DNA of 64,000 bases from Symsagittifera roscoffensis (taxonomy: Eukaryota > Xenacoelomorpha > Acoela > Convolutidae): contig NC_087068.1 in NCBI RefSeq assembly GCF_963678635.1, positions 22,159,029-22,223,028 on the forward strand, read 5' to 3'. Position 1 is the stretch's first letter. Each line of letters begins with the position of its first letter. This document shows, in pieces, positions 1 to 10,534 of this stretch. The notes beneath the pieces were generated by a model. That model had not been told where the DNA came from. It saw only the letters and a list, made by a program, of their open reading frames with translations, and ran no database searches. The position numbers and the translations under genes are program-made.

Positions 1-72
1 TATCAATTACCTTCGCTGTCCAAAACTTCAACAGCTCGGTCACTTCAAAATTCTTGTGGGCATTCCCGGCCT

Positions 73-1191
73 CTAATCCAAAAAAGGGTTGTATGGTATC
101 CCCATTACTCCAGATACATATTGGTAGTCCCACCGTTTGTTGGGTTTCGAGTAGTCTCTAGCCAGGGCTAAATTGCGATGCACGTAATGCCCTTCTTCGA
201 ACTTCTTGTTGTAGAACCTCCGTATTTCGTCAAGTTTCTCATGACTCTCTAGAGACTGTCTGGAGTCATCCTCCTTTTCGATTCCAGTACTGTGGTACAC
301 GTTCATTATGAGCGTGGAGACTCTCCTTTCCATAGTTTTGATTCCCGTCGCCTTCTGATGACATGTTTGGACGGTACTGTTGGTCATCACTGACATTATC
401 CACCTCAAGAAACAAGTGGTATCTTTTCTCCTCGCTAGGCTCAAACCGGAATTATCTCTGGCGATATGCTGCACCAGCATTTGATAAACCTCCAGACTCT
501 TGCTGCCCAGCTTCAACTTATCGTGTGAGGTCAACAATTCTAGTTCTATTCCCGCCAGGCTCCATGCGAACATCAATTCTCCTGCCGTCCTGACGAAAGG
601 GCTTGCCATCAATGGCAACGCAGACGCGGGTGTTCTCATCGCCTCTTTGAAGTATTCCCGCAGTAGATTTTGCCAAGTTCGTTTCAGCTGGTTCCCCAAC
701 TCTAACTTGTTAATCTCGGCTTTTTGCTGGGTAGCCCAATTACGACGCTTGCGGGACACTCTACAATCGAGTTTCTTCAGACAATCCTCTAGTTCTTTCA
801 TGGTCTCCAGAGCCATCCACCAAGGTCGAGCGGTATTCCTCGTCGCATTTCTCTCAAGACGATCGCTAGCTACTCTTTTCCCCGTGGCCTGGTGCTCAGT
901 CGAGATCCAATCTTTGCTAACGTCCACTTCCTATGTTTTTCCACTCGTCGAACCCATTTTGGTGTTTGCCATCTGAGGTCGGTAGTCTTCCTCTGTTGCC
1001 CAGCTCGTCGAGACTTCCATTCCCTTCATGACCTCGGCCAGCTTCCTTGGTGCGGAGCTTCCCTTATAAGCTGCTGTCTTCCATCGCGCTAAAATCATGG
1101 GAGCCGTCTCCTTCAGATTCTTTTCAGAGACCGCATCCGCCGAGGGACTACTCAACTCTTCTGTCTCTCTTCTCCTCCTCCGAGACCTCAC
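73..1191 (-). pseudogene. Polyprotein copy 1: region E
   Basis: Frames at 931-1191 and 73-927 match 6729-6980 and 5877-6716. The longer one (284 residues) has no stop and ends VSGVMGIPYNPFLD. It continues past the window start in the other copy's sense. No family is recognised; the composition is helical and basic. Confidence 0.6.
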
Positions 1192-1462
1192 CCTCTACTT
1201 GGGGGCGTTGCCACTTCTTTATCCCGGTCCAGCCTTTCCAACTCTTGCCTGCCCCTTCTCGAGCCTTAAGGATATTAGTATCTTAAATCATATTACTAGT
1301 CTTACTCATATCATCCCTTTCAATCTTAATCATTTTATCATCAGTTTATTTTTGTTCAGAGTAGAGCTGTCTATACATGCGTTATCTTTGGTCTTCCGCT
1401 CTTCTTCCCTCAGTTTGATCATTTTGCTCAACAGTTCCTCTCTTGCCTTCTCATCCAATCCG

Positions 1463-1924
1463 CTACCCAACAAGACAGGTTCCCCGAAATTCACCACCGT
1501 GTCCCATAACTCCTCTTTGAAGTCTTCCAGCGAAGATCACCAGCGGGCTATTCATTCCCAGGGTCATTCTTCTGATTATCGGGAACTCCGGGACAGTGGT
1601 GGGCAGAACTTCTCGCTCAACTAGCATCTCCCAATCTCTCTTTACCAGGTTAAAACTTCCCTTCCATGCCGAGATTTTCAAGATTTCTTGCTTATCCGCT
1701 GCCAGGGGATTCAAATTCCAGAATTTGGGATAGACCTTAATGGGACCCTCAAGTTTTCCCCCCATTCTGCACTGTAACTGTCCCCGGAAGTTGAACACCA
1801 TCAACTCGGGATCTTTCACTTTCCCGAAGAGCACAGTATCGCTCATCCGTGCGCTCAATTCCTCTTGTCTACACCAGTTCAACGCTGTCCCATCTAGCAC
1901 ACTTATCAAGCTCACGTGCACCAC
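1463..1924 (-). pseudogene. Polyprotein copy 1: region C with internal deletion
   Basis: The frame matches region C of copy 2 up to RRMTLGMNSPLVI. At about 1532 it jumps to FAGRLQRGVMGHGGEF, because about 880 bp (7340-8220 of copy 2) are missing. The breakpoint (TTCCAGCG|AAGATCACC) has little homology. The frame after the jump is not the original one. Confidence 0.6.
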
Positions 1925-2334
1925 TGAATTCCGGTATGCCTCCAGGAAAGGCGTATGTTACCGCGGATCAGGAAAGGCGGATCAGGAAAGACGCATGTTA
2001 CCGCCGGCCCATAGATGCAGGTCACGACCTCACCAAGCCCCCTGATCATCCCTAGTGGGTTAGATCTCATGGCCAGACACAGATCAGTCAATAGAGGCAT
2101 GCTTCCATTCACCTCCTTCAACTCCTCTTTCGTCTTGGGATTCCTCTCATCGCCTGTCAGGTATCGATTTTGCATCAAGAGATACTCCACCAACAACGTC
2201 TTCAGTCCGGCCGTGCACTTATACGAGTAGGTTTCCGCACTTGGGTGAGTCCTTCCCATCGACAGAGGTTCTCCATATTTCATCAATCGATGAAATGCCG
2301 TTAGTTCCCCGTGGGTCAAGAGCACTAGTGTCAA
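1912..2334 (-). pseudogene. Polyprotein copy 1: region B
   Basis: The frame TLVLLTHGELTAFHRLMKYG to GNIRLSWRHTGIQWCT matches copy 2 at 8593-9015 with a few substitutions. The same short GGATCAGGAAAG duplication is present at about 1963-1990, so it predates the copying. Confidence 0.6.
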
Positions 2335-2838
2335 TTATCCATCAATTCGTAGTGTTTCCACACCCCTACTGAACATGTAGGCCGAACCCATGTTGAACAG
2401 ATACCTGGGGTAGACCAAGTACAGGGCCAACAAGAGATTTATGGGCATGCTCAGCAATTCCTGCACGAACGCATCGAAGATGGTATCTTTCGCATAAAAC
2501 ACTCTAGCCATGTACCTCTTCTCCCGACAAGGGATCAAGAATCTCAAGATCTCGTGATTCTTCCTCGTCTTCAGATCGCCCTTCGCTTGTTCCCTCCAGA
2601 ATCCCCCAACGGTGACTTCATTCGCCGCTGTGACAAATCTTCCTACCGTTATGTCTCTGCTCTCTGCCACTTCTAGCTGCCCCTCAAGAAACTCCCATAT
2701 CTGCTTCATGAGAATTGGTGCATTCTCCCGCGTCTTGTCCGTGGCATTCTCAAGCCTTGGTGTCAGGAACGGCCACCTGCCTCTCTCTTCCGTCAGACGG
2801 TATGCCATTATTTCCAATTGTTTTTCGGCCGCAGCCAC
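2335..2838 (-). pseudogene. Polyprotein copy 1: region A
   Basis: This 167-residue frame is identical in protein to 9016-9519. It begins MAAAEKQLEIMAYRLTEERG and includes the same hydrophobic LSMPINLLLALYLVYPRYL helix. No family is recognised. Confidence 0.65.
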
Positions 2839-2954
2839 GTTCTTCCTTTTGTTGCTTTGTCACCTCGCCTTGCTGGTGGCGCTCGTGATTGTCAGATCTA
2901 GGCCTCAAAACCACAGACTAGCTGTCAAGTGGCCTATTATTGGGTGATTGTCCA

Positions 2955-4029
2955 TATTTCTGGATTAAGTTTCAATTGCCGAGCGAGGTTCGAGATCTCA
3001 AGTAAGAGGACCTCATCCAGTACTATGAGGATATCCGCCAACTCATATAATCATCTTAAGGCATGAAACACATCCGCCCAGGCCACTGCCAGTTCTGACT
3101 TACGAAGCCTCAAGTTTGTGGGCTCCAGCCCGCGATTAGGGGCAGCTATCATTACCCGCCACGCGTTCACTTCCGCTTTCAAGACCAACACGGCATACGC
3201 AAACTGTCAAACAGGCGGCATACTCGCGTAGCCAGGGGACGTCGTGAATGCCACTCTTGTCCTGGGTCCGAATCGAGAAACCACAGGTTCCTGCACCTCA
3301 TTCATCGCAGCGAACAATGTCTGGATCGCTTCCAACATCTTCTTGGGCGTTGGTGCCTCGCCCTTCAGGTGCACCAGTAGCCCTGCCGCATGCAAGTGAT
3401 CGTTCATTCCTGCAAATAGCAGTAGATCCGGCTCGCAGGGCATCTCCGATTTGATCGCCACCCCCAGGGTCAGCATCTGATTTAACTCCGCACCAGGCAG
3501 CAAATACCCTAAGTTTTCCGGCCAAAATAGTTTCGGGGAGGTCCCTTCGAAATCCGAGCCCGCCACGATGATTACTCTTGCCGCTCTCGGGTCTGATCGA
3601 TCATATACTGCCAACATCTTGGCCAACTGTGAGCTTTCCGCAGGATTTACCATATATCGGATCATCGGCTAGCTTAGAACCCTCGTACGCGGCATTCGGG
3701 AGCCCCATGTCTCTCGGCTCAAGCAGCTTCTCCACCACTCTTAACTGCGCGGGAGTTGCCACCCTGATTCGGGCTATGCCTGTTCGATGTTTGGGAGGTT
3801 CCACTATGAGTCCTGGACTCCCCAACTGCTTGAGTGGCCTATAGTTGATTGGTCCCATTACCGACCTCAGCAGGATCCCAGTCAAGTCTGCTGTTTCCAT
3901 TGTCCTCGCTCTTGAGAAATGCGCCTCGTGGGCCTTCAACCAATCTACACAGTGTTGTCGACTCAAGTTGTGACACGTTCTTGAGTCCCAGGACCTCTGC
4001 CAATTCCTGTCTGCATTCCAAATCCTCAA
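2955..4029 (-). pseudogene. Polyprotein copy 1: second GxND-containing domain
   Basis: Frames at 3601-4029 and 3207-3665 give LTGILLRSVMGPINYRPLKQ, then VYDRSDPRAARVIIVAGSDF, KLFWPENLGYLLPGAEL, PDLLLFAGMNDHLHAAGLL, TRVAFTTSPGYASMPPV. The frame continues through one TGA into VLKAEVNAWRVMIAAPNRGL and, past a further stop, DILIVLDEVLLLEISNL at 2955-3050. A central strand ending AGSD and a later AGMND suggest a second SGNH-like alpha/beta fold, but the nucleophile Ser of GDSL is not obvious, so it may be a non-catalytic relative. Confidence 0.55.
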
Positions 4030-4041
4030 GATCCAACTCTT

Positions 4042-4590
4042 TTACCCTCTCCAGATTTCGCGTTTTACTCGCCTCTGCCGGTCTCTCCACTTTTTTTGTC
4101 CACCACCACTATCGAAGACACCAGCGAACTCTGGGGCGTGGATCTGCCTCCTCGGCTTCCATCGGTGTGGATCCTGGTTGTCTGCCCGGCTACTCCTTGA
4201 ACTGTCACTCGAGTCGACTCTCGCTCCCAGACGGCTGGATAGGGGTCTAGGGGCAAAGAAAGGAGGTATCGGGGGTGGACCCAAGGTAAACTGGGCCGTT
4301 TCCAGCAGGTCCGACCCTAGCAAGTTTAAGTGCCTCTGGAAGACACCATTCAGCCATTCCGTTCCCTTGGGCGTATCAAAGTGAATGCCATCTGAGGACG
4401 CATTGTCCGGAAGGGAGCTTTCCATCAGGTCGGCCACATCTAGCAATCTCACAAGGAGCACCCCAAAATCATGTTTCTTGTGTTGCTCAAGGTCAAACTT
4501 GCAAATATGACCGACTGGCACATACTCCCCGGACTCAAGATCGATGTCCTCATCGAGTGTCACCGTCTGCCAGTGAGCCCCCAGAATGTT
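4042..4590 (-). pseudogene. Polyprotein copy 1: SGNH hydrolase C-terminal part
   Basis: The frame VTLDEDIDLESGEYVPVGHI, LVRLLDVADLMESSLPDNAS, SSDGIHFDTPKGTEWLNGVF contains DGIH, a good block V (Asp-x-x-His) of an SGNH hydrolase. A Pro/Ser-rich linker follows (LGPPPIPPFFAPRPLSSR). Copy 1 begins here, directly after the copy 2 tail and its AT-rich spacer, so its GDSL block is missing. CTGGCAG before the first codon looks like a splice acceptor, but nothing else supports an intron. Confidence 0.72.
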
Positions 4591-4929
4591 GAGTGTTGCT
4601 CAAGATACAGTGCCAGTGGTCATTGCAGAAGTTTGCAGCTGATTTTACTTTATCTACACCCCAAAATTCACAACCATGCAAAATTGTCATATTATCGCTA
4701 ACAGCAATCAAAATCTGCATACACCTGCACCCTAAATTTCCGATTTATAAGCTATTGATTAAAATTTCTTTCGTTTTACCCAATCAGAAAATTGTCAGGC
4801 AGCATTTTGACTCATATAATAGATATAGCATATTAATAACAATACTTTTGCTCATTAAAATTTCTTTTCCGTGACCTCAGATTTTATCACACTCCAGCCC
4901 CCTTTCTTTCCCTCTCAAGTCTCAAGAAA

Positions 4930-5937
4930 CCGACACTGAGCTCCCTGCTCACTTCGTGCTCCTCGCCTTCGAGGTGCTAGGTCCTGATACATCTGACACT
5001 GTGATCTGCCTCAGCAGTGCTTCCTCATCGTTGGAGCTGATCACGATCTCTTCCCAAGCCTTCAGTTGTTCGCAGGATCGCATCCACTCCCTTTGCTCTT
5101 GCAACCTCTTCGTCTGGTTTGGCAAGCCCTACACTTTAGATTCCCGGCTCAGGCAAAAGGAGTTGTGTAGGCTCAAACTCACGTTCTTCGCCAAGTCTTC
5201 CTCCAATATTGACTCCCTCGCCTTAGTGTTATCTCTAGACACCCGACCAGCTCTTTTCCACCCCGTTGTGATTGCATTACGATGGGTCAATAAAGGTCTT
5301 TTGAAGGCTTCCGGCCCTATCTCAGCCAGGAACTGTCGATATTCTTTCTGATGTTTCTTCATGTGATCCTTCGTCACCGCGTATAACCAAGACGTCAATG
5401 TCGCTCGAAACCATGGGAAGAATCTCATGCGGCTCCATACATGCATGACATCCATTGGTATAGCGAATACCTTGCACGCAGTCTCAAACAACTCAAGCAT
5501 CCTGGCATGATCCTAACACATGACTGTATCCTGACACATGATCGTCCATCGCAAGAATACTCTCCACTTCCAGATGTCAAATCGAGACAACTACCGGGTT
5601 CCATCTTCTTCATGGACTTCTCTAGCTTATTCATAATTTCTCCAGGCTCCTTATTCTGGGGTAGGATCGGCTTGTGTATCACGTTCAGTGTTTCCAAGTC
5701 TTCATCCTTCGTCGGCGACAGTCTTACTCGCTCCGTGACTTCTTCTATCAGGCTCGCATATGGATGTGGGCACCAAGAAGGCCACAGCAACTTACAATTA
5801 TCAATTTCAATTACCTTCGCTGTCCAAAACTTCAACAGCTCTGTCACTTCAAAATTCTTGTGGGCATTCCCGGCCTCTAATGCAAAAAAGGGTTGTATGG
5901 TATCCCCATTACTCCAGATACATATTGGTATTCCCAC
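4930..5937 (-). pseudogene. Polyprotein copy 2: C-terminal region
   Basis: Frames at 5425-5937 and 5129-5500 continue the polyprotein (TAKVIEIDNCKLLWPSWCPH; MTKDHMKKH-like segment, then YRQFLAEIGPEAFKRPLLTH). A TAG after NSFCLSRESKV interrupts it. The same frame goes on to QITVSDVSGPSTSKARSTK, stopping near 4930. The equivalents at 27454-27921 and 32987-33454 have no internal stop. After the stop come about 300 bp of AT-rich non-coding DNA. Confidence 0.6.
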
Positions 5938-6980
5938 CGTTTGTTGGGTTTCGAGTAGTCTCTAGCCAGGGCTAAATTGCGATGCACGTAATGCCCTTCT
6001 TCGAACTTCTTGTTGTAGAACCTCCGTATTTCGTCAAGTTTCTCATGACTCTCTAGAGACTGTCTGGAGTCATCCTCCTTTTCGATTCCAGTACTGTGGT
6101 ACACGTTCATTATGAGCGTGGAGACTCTCCTTTCCATAGTTTTGCTTCCCGTCGCCTTCTGATGACATGTTTGGACGGTACTGTTGGTCATCACTGACAT
6201 TATCCACCTCAAGAAACAAGTGGTATCTTTTCTCCTCGCTAGGCTCAAACCGGAATTATCTCTGGCGATATGCTGCACCAGCATTTGATAAACCTCCAGA
6301 CTCTTGCTGCCCAATTTCAACTTATCGTGTGAGGTCAACAATTCTAGTTCTATTCCCACCAGGCTCCATGCGAACATCAATTCTCCTGCCGTCCTGACGA
6401 AAGGGCTTGCCATCAATGGCAACGCAGACGAGGGTGTTCTCATCGCCTCTTTGAAGTATTCCCGCAGTAGATTTTGCCAAGTTCGTTTCAGCTGGTTGTT
6501 ACTCTCGGGTTTTTGCTGGGTAGCCCAATTACGACGCTTGCGGGACACTCCACAATCGAGTTTCTTCAGGCAATCCTCTAGTTCTTTCATGGTCTCCAGA
6601 GCCATCCACCAAGGTCGAGCGGTATTCCTCGTCGCATTTCTCTCAAAACGATCGCTAGCTACTCGTTTCCCCGTGGCCTGGTGCTCAGTCGAGATCCAAT
6701 CTTTGCTAACGTCCACTTCCTATGTTTGTCAACTCGTCGAACCCATTTTGGTGTTTTCCATCTGAGGTCGGTAGTCTTCCTCTGTTGCCGAGCTCGTCGA
6801 GACTTCCATTCCCTTCATGACCTCGGCCAGTTTCCTTGGTGCGGAGCTTCCCTTATAAGCTGCTGTCTTCCATCGCGCTAAAATCATGGGAGCCGTCTCC
6901 TTCAGATTCTTTTCAGAGACCGCATCCGCCGAGGGACTACTCAACTCTTCTGTCTCTCTTCTCCTCTTCCGAGACTTCAC
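5877..6980 (-). pseudogene. Polyprotein copy 2: region E
   Basis: Two adjacent frames (6729-6980 and 5877-6716) read RRRETEELSSPSADAVSEKN and then MDVSKDWISTEHQATGKRVA, LKRTWQNLLREYFKEAMRTP and KLDEIRRFYNKKFEEGHYVH. The second frame is 279 residues with no stop. It matches the copy 1 frame at 73-927 at about 96% identity, with a 5-residue deletion (QKPESNNQLK against QKAEINKLELGNQLK). It is helical and basic, and I recognise no family. Confidence 0.6.
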
Positions 6981-7284
6981 CCTCTACTTGAGGGCGTTGC
7001 CACTATCATCACTGATTCGACTTCTTTATCCTGGTCCAGCCTTTCCAACTCTTGCCTGCCCCTTCTCGAGCCTTAAGGATATTAGTATCTTAAATCATAT
7101 AACTAGTCTTACTCTTATCATCCCTTTCAACCTTAATCATTTTATCATCAGTTTTTTTGTTCAGAGTAGAGCTGTCTATACATGCGTCATCTTTGGTCTT
7201 CCGCTCTTCTTCCCTCAGTTTGATCATTTTGCTCAACAGTTCCTCTCTTGCCTTCTCATCCAATCCGCTACCCAACAAGACAGG

Positions 7285-7775
7285 TTACCCGAACTTCACC
7301 ACCGTGTCCCATAACTCCTCTTTGAAGTCTTCCAGCGTAGTCTCGCTCTTCACTTTCTGATTGAACTCGCTCAAGAACTCTCGCCACGCCTTCTCATCCA
7401 GAGTGTTCAGAAACATCCATTTGTTGCCTTCAAAAGCGTTCCTCTTGCTTTCTTCAGCGCTCAAGAGCTTCATCTCCATGTTGGAAGTCTCCCTCGTCAA
7501 GGGCAATTCCAGGTCTTTGCGAGGGGATGATGCTAGGGGTGGTGTGGCTGTGTTCGCCCAATCATCTCCACCAAGTCCAGCAGCAGTTCCTGTGTGGTGA
7601 AATCCCTTTCAGCTGGGTTCTGCTCAAGCGTATTCCCCACCTCCATTTCTTCTCCTGCTTCACTGAGAGTCTCATCCGTACTCTCCCCTTCTTCTGATTC
7701 AGCTCGTTTTCTCTCAAGTGCTTCTCTGAACCTATTCTCCACGTGACCGCTTCTCTTGTCTCCAGGGGTGCCCAC
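7285..7775 (-). pseudogene. Polyprotein copy 2: charged region D
   Basis: Two short frames (7533-7775 and 7285-7506) are rich in Glu, Lys and Arg (FREALERKRAESEEGESTDE; MEMKLLSAEESKRNAFEGNK) and probably helical. They include LLDLVEMIGRTQPHH. This part is absent from copy 1 because of the deletion near 1532. No family is recognised. Confidence 0.5.
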
Positions 7776-7928
7776 CTATAGAGGTGAGGTTGTTGCTGGG
7801 TCCAGCTTTTTGTACTCCGTGAGGGCTACATATAAGGGGCCTGCCGCATTTAGCTCCTTTTCTTCTTGCTTCATCTCCAATTGCTCCAACCCGTAGGGCG
7901 CTCGATATTTCCTCGTGGCGAACTTCAT

Positions 7929-8605
7929 CTAATCTTTAAAGGCAATGTGTCCCTCCTCCACGATCATTCTCCCATCATCCCAAACCGGCAGCATGTTCTC
8001 CAGCCTAGCCTGCTCGCGCGTCCTTAAGATATCCCGAACCTCGAACTTCGGGGGCATCGAACCTCTCATCTTTATCGCTTGTGTCGTCCACGAATTTATC
8101 TTGATGTCGCACGTGTGAAAATAAACTGCGGCTGAGTACCCAAATATCAAGGGATCCCAACCGTCCGTGAACTCCTTCTGTTGCTTCTCCACCGTGGCTC
8201 TCGCGTGTAGGGATGGGATCACCAGCGGGCTATTCATTCCCAGGGTCATTCTTCTGATTATCGGGAACTCCGGGACAGTGGTGGGCAGAACTTCTCGCTC
8301 AACTATCATCTCCAACTCTCTCTTTACCAGGTCAAAACTTTCCTTCCATGCCGGGATTTTCAAGATCTCTTGCTTATCCGCTGCCAGGGGATTCAAATTC
8401 CAGAATTTGGGGTAGACCTTAATGGGACCCTCAAGTTTTCCTCCATTCTGCACTGTAACTGTCCCCGGAAGTTGAACACCATCAACTCGGGATCTTTCAC
8501 TTTCCCGAAGAGCACAGTATCGCTCATCCGTGCCCTCAATTCCTCTTGTCTGCACCAGTTCAACGCTGTCCCATCTAGCACACTTATCAAGCTCACGTGC
8601 ACCAC
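7929..8605 (-). pseudogene. Polyprotein copy 2: region C
   Basis: Two overlapping frames (8393-8605 and 7929-8555) give HVSLISVLDGTALNWCRQEE and then NGGKLEGPIKVYPKFWNLNP, PEFPIIRRMTLGMNSPLVIP and FGYSAAVYFHTCDIKINSWT. One frameshift near 8450 splits them. No motif is recognised. In copy 1 the part after GMNSPLVI has been lost by an internal deletion. Confidence 0.6.
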
Positions 8606-9015
8606 TGACTTCCGGTATGCCGCCAGGAAAGGCGTATGTTACCGCGGATCAGGAAAGGCGGATCAGGAAAGACGCATGTTACCGCCGGCCCATAGTTGCA
8701 GGTCACGACCTCACCGAGCCCCCTGACCATCCCTAGTGGGTTAGATCTCATGGCCAGACACAGATCAGTCAAGAGAGGCATGCTTCCATTCACCCCCTTC
8801 AACTCCTTTTTCATCTTGGGATTCCTCGCATCGCCTGTCAGGTATCGATTTTGCATCAAGGGATACTCCACCAACAACGTCTTCAGTCCGGCCGTGCACT
8901 TATACGAGTAGGTTTCCGCACTTGGGTGAGTCTTTCCCATCGACAGAGGTTCTCCATATTTCATCAATCGATGAAATGCCGTTAGTTCCCCGTGGGTCAA
9001 GAGCACTAGTGTCAA
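8593..9015 (-). pseudogene. Polyprotein copy 2: region B
   Basis: This follows region A after one stop. It reads TLVLLTHGELTAFHRLMKYG, later MPLLTDLCLAMRSNPLGMVR and GNIRLSWRHTGSQWCT. A small tandem duplication (GGATCAGGAAAG twice, 8645-8672) lies in the coding sequence. No family is recognised. The copy 1 equivalent is at 1912-2334 with about 8 amino-acid differences. Confidence 0.6.
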
Positions 9016-9519
9016 TTATCCATCAATTCGTAGTGTTTCCACACCCCTACTGAACATGTAGGCCGAACCCATGTTGAACAGATACCTGGGGTAGACCAAG
9101 TACAGGGCCAACAAGAGATTTATGGGCATGCTCAGCAATTCCTGCACGAACGCATCGAAGATGGTATCTTTCGCATAAAACACTCTAGCCATGTACCTCT
9201 TCTCCCGACAAGGGATCAAGAATCTCAAGATCTCGTGATTCTTCCTCGTCTTCAGATCGCCCTTCGCTTGTTCCCTCCAGAATCCCCCAACGGTGACTTC
9301 ATTCGCCGCTGTGACAAATCTTCCTACCGTTATGTCTCTGCTCTCTGCCACTTCTAGCTGCCCCTCAAGAAACTCCCATATCTGCTTCATGAGAATTGGT
9401 GCATTCTCCCGCGTCTTGTCCGTGGCATTCTCAAGCCTTGGTGTCAGGAACGGCCACCTGCCTCTCTCTTCCGTCAGACGGTATGCCATTATTTCCAATT
9501 GTTTTTCGGCCGCAGCCAC
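9016..9519 (-). pseudogene. Polyprotein copy 2: region A (167-residue frame)
   Basis: The frame runs MAAAEKQLEIMAYRLTEERG to MFSRGVETLRIDG with no stop. It includes a hydrophobic helix (LSMPINLLLALYLVYPRYL) that could be buried or membrane-inserted. I recognise no family. The protein is identical, residue for residue, to the copy 1 frame at 2335-2838. Flanking parts of the two copies differ by several percent, so this block has been homogenised recently. Confidence 0.65.
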
Positions 9520-9634
9520 GTTCTTCCTTTTGTTGCTTTGTCACCTCGCCTTGCTGGTGGCGCTCGTGATTGTCAGATCTAGGCCTCAAAACCACAGACT
9601 AGCTGTCAAGTGGCCTATTATTGGGTGATTGTCC

Positions 9635-10465
9635 ATATTTCTGGATTAAGTTTCAATTGCCGAGCGAGGTTCGAGATCTCAAGTAAGAGGACCTCATCCA
9701 GTACTATGAGGATATCCGCCAACTCATATAATCATCTTAAGGCATGAAACACATCCGCCCAGGCCACTGCCAGTTCTGACTTACGAAGCCTCAAGTTTGT
9801 GGGCTCCAGCCCGCGATTAGGGGCAGCTATCAGTACCCGCCACGCGTTCACTTCCGCTTTCAAGACCAACATGGCATACACAAACTGTACAGCAGGCGGC
9901 ATACTCGCGGCATCTCTATCGTATGTTGGTCAAACTTCATGTTGTATGGGACAGTACAGATGGCGAGAATTGCGGGATCAAAATAAAATCTCAGCTCCTG
10001 AAGGATGCAACTTATCTTCTCGTGCAACCTCATGACTTTCCTTGACTCTCCTCTAGACACGTCATTGGTCCCCATCATCAAAGTGACCGTGTACATTTTT
10101 ATCATATCCAACATCTCCAGGGACGCCAACATCTGCGGCGTTGCAGCTCCAGAAAAACTCAAGACTCCAACCTGCCAGTGTAACTGGATTCGCGTCAGTA
10201 CCCGTATTAAGCTGTCCCCTATGATCAGATGAACCGCACCCTCCGGTATTTTGGGTTTTGTGAAGTACTCAGCCCAGGCCGCGTCATGGAAACAGTCCCT
10301 TCTGGCCCGTTGTGCAGTCGTCCAGTCCATTCGGTTGTGCCTGTGAAATGCGCGATCCGTATTCTTCTTGTAGGTCGCGATTATCACACTCCTGACTGGA
10401 TGGTCCCTCCAAGTAGGAGGTCGCTCTTCCCTCATCGAATCGCCGCGGGTTCTCGACTGTAACAT
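9635..10465 (-). pseudogene. Polyprotein copy 2: SGNH/GDSL hydrolase N-terminal part fused to domain-2 tail
   Basis: HLIIGDSLIRVL (10.21 kb) carries the block I Ser, LSFSGAATPQML a Gly block, and TLMMGTNDVSRGES (10.06 kb) the block III GxND. These are the order and spacing expected of an SGNH hydrolase. After CTVPYNMKFDQHT the sequence jumps at about 9909 into the tail of the second domain (MPPAVQFVYAMLVLKAEVNA, IAAPNRGLEPTNLRLRKSEL), in a different frame and with about 10 bases of shared sequence (CGCGAGTATGC). The DxxH block V is therefore missing here. It is present in copy 1 at about 4390. Confidence 0.75.
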
Positions 10466-10534
10466 ATCATGTAGCTCATTGAGACCTGATGAATTCGACC
10501 CGATTTGGCTACTGCTTGTGGCTGAACTAGGAGT

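Larger units (their letters stand above)
1..3228. repeat. Direct repeat of polyprotein DNA, copy 1
   Basis: This block is repeated at about 5804-9909 in the same orientation. The first 1.5 kb are about 96% identical, then 880 bp are absent, then 1540-3228 match 8220-9909. The stretch 2335-3228 looks essentially identical to 9016-9909, apart from a few bases after about 3170. The right end (TACTCGCG) is where the two copies diverge into different parts of the polyprotein. Confidence 0.9.
5804..9909. repeat. Direct repeat of polyprotein DNA, copy 2
   Basis: This is the second, longer copy. It keeps the 880-bp segment lost from copy 1. Beyond 9909 it continues into the GDSL part of the hydrolase. 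Copy 1 beyond 3228 continues into the second domain and the DGIH block. The two copies therefore descend from one longer ORF with different deletions. Confidence 0.9.
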
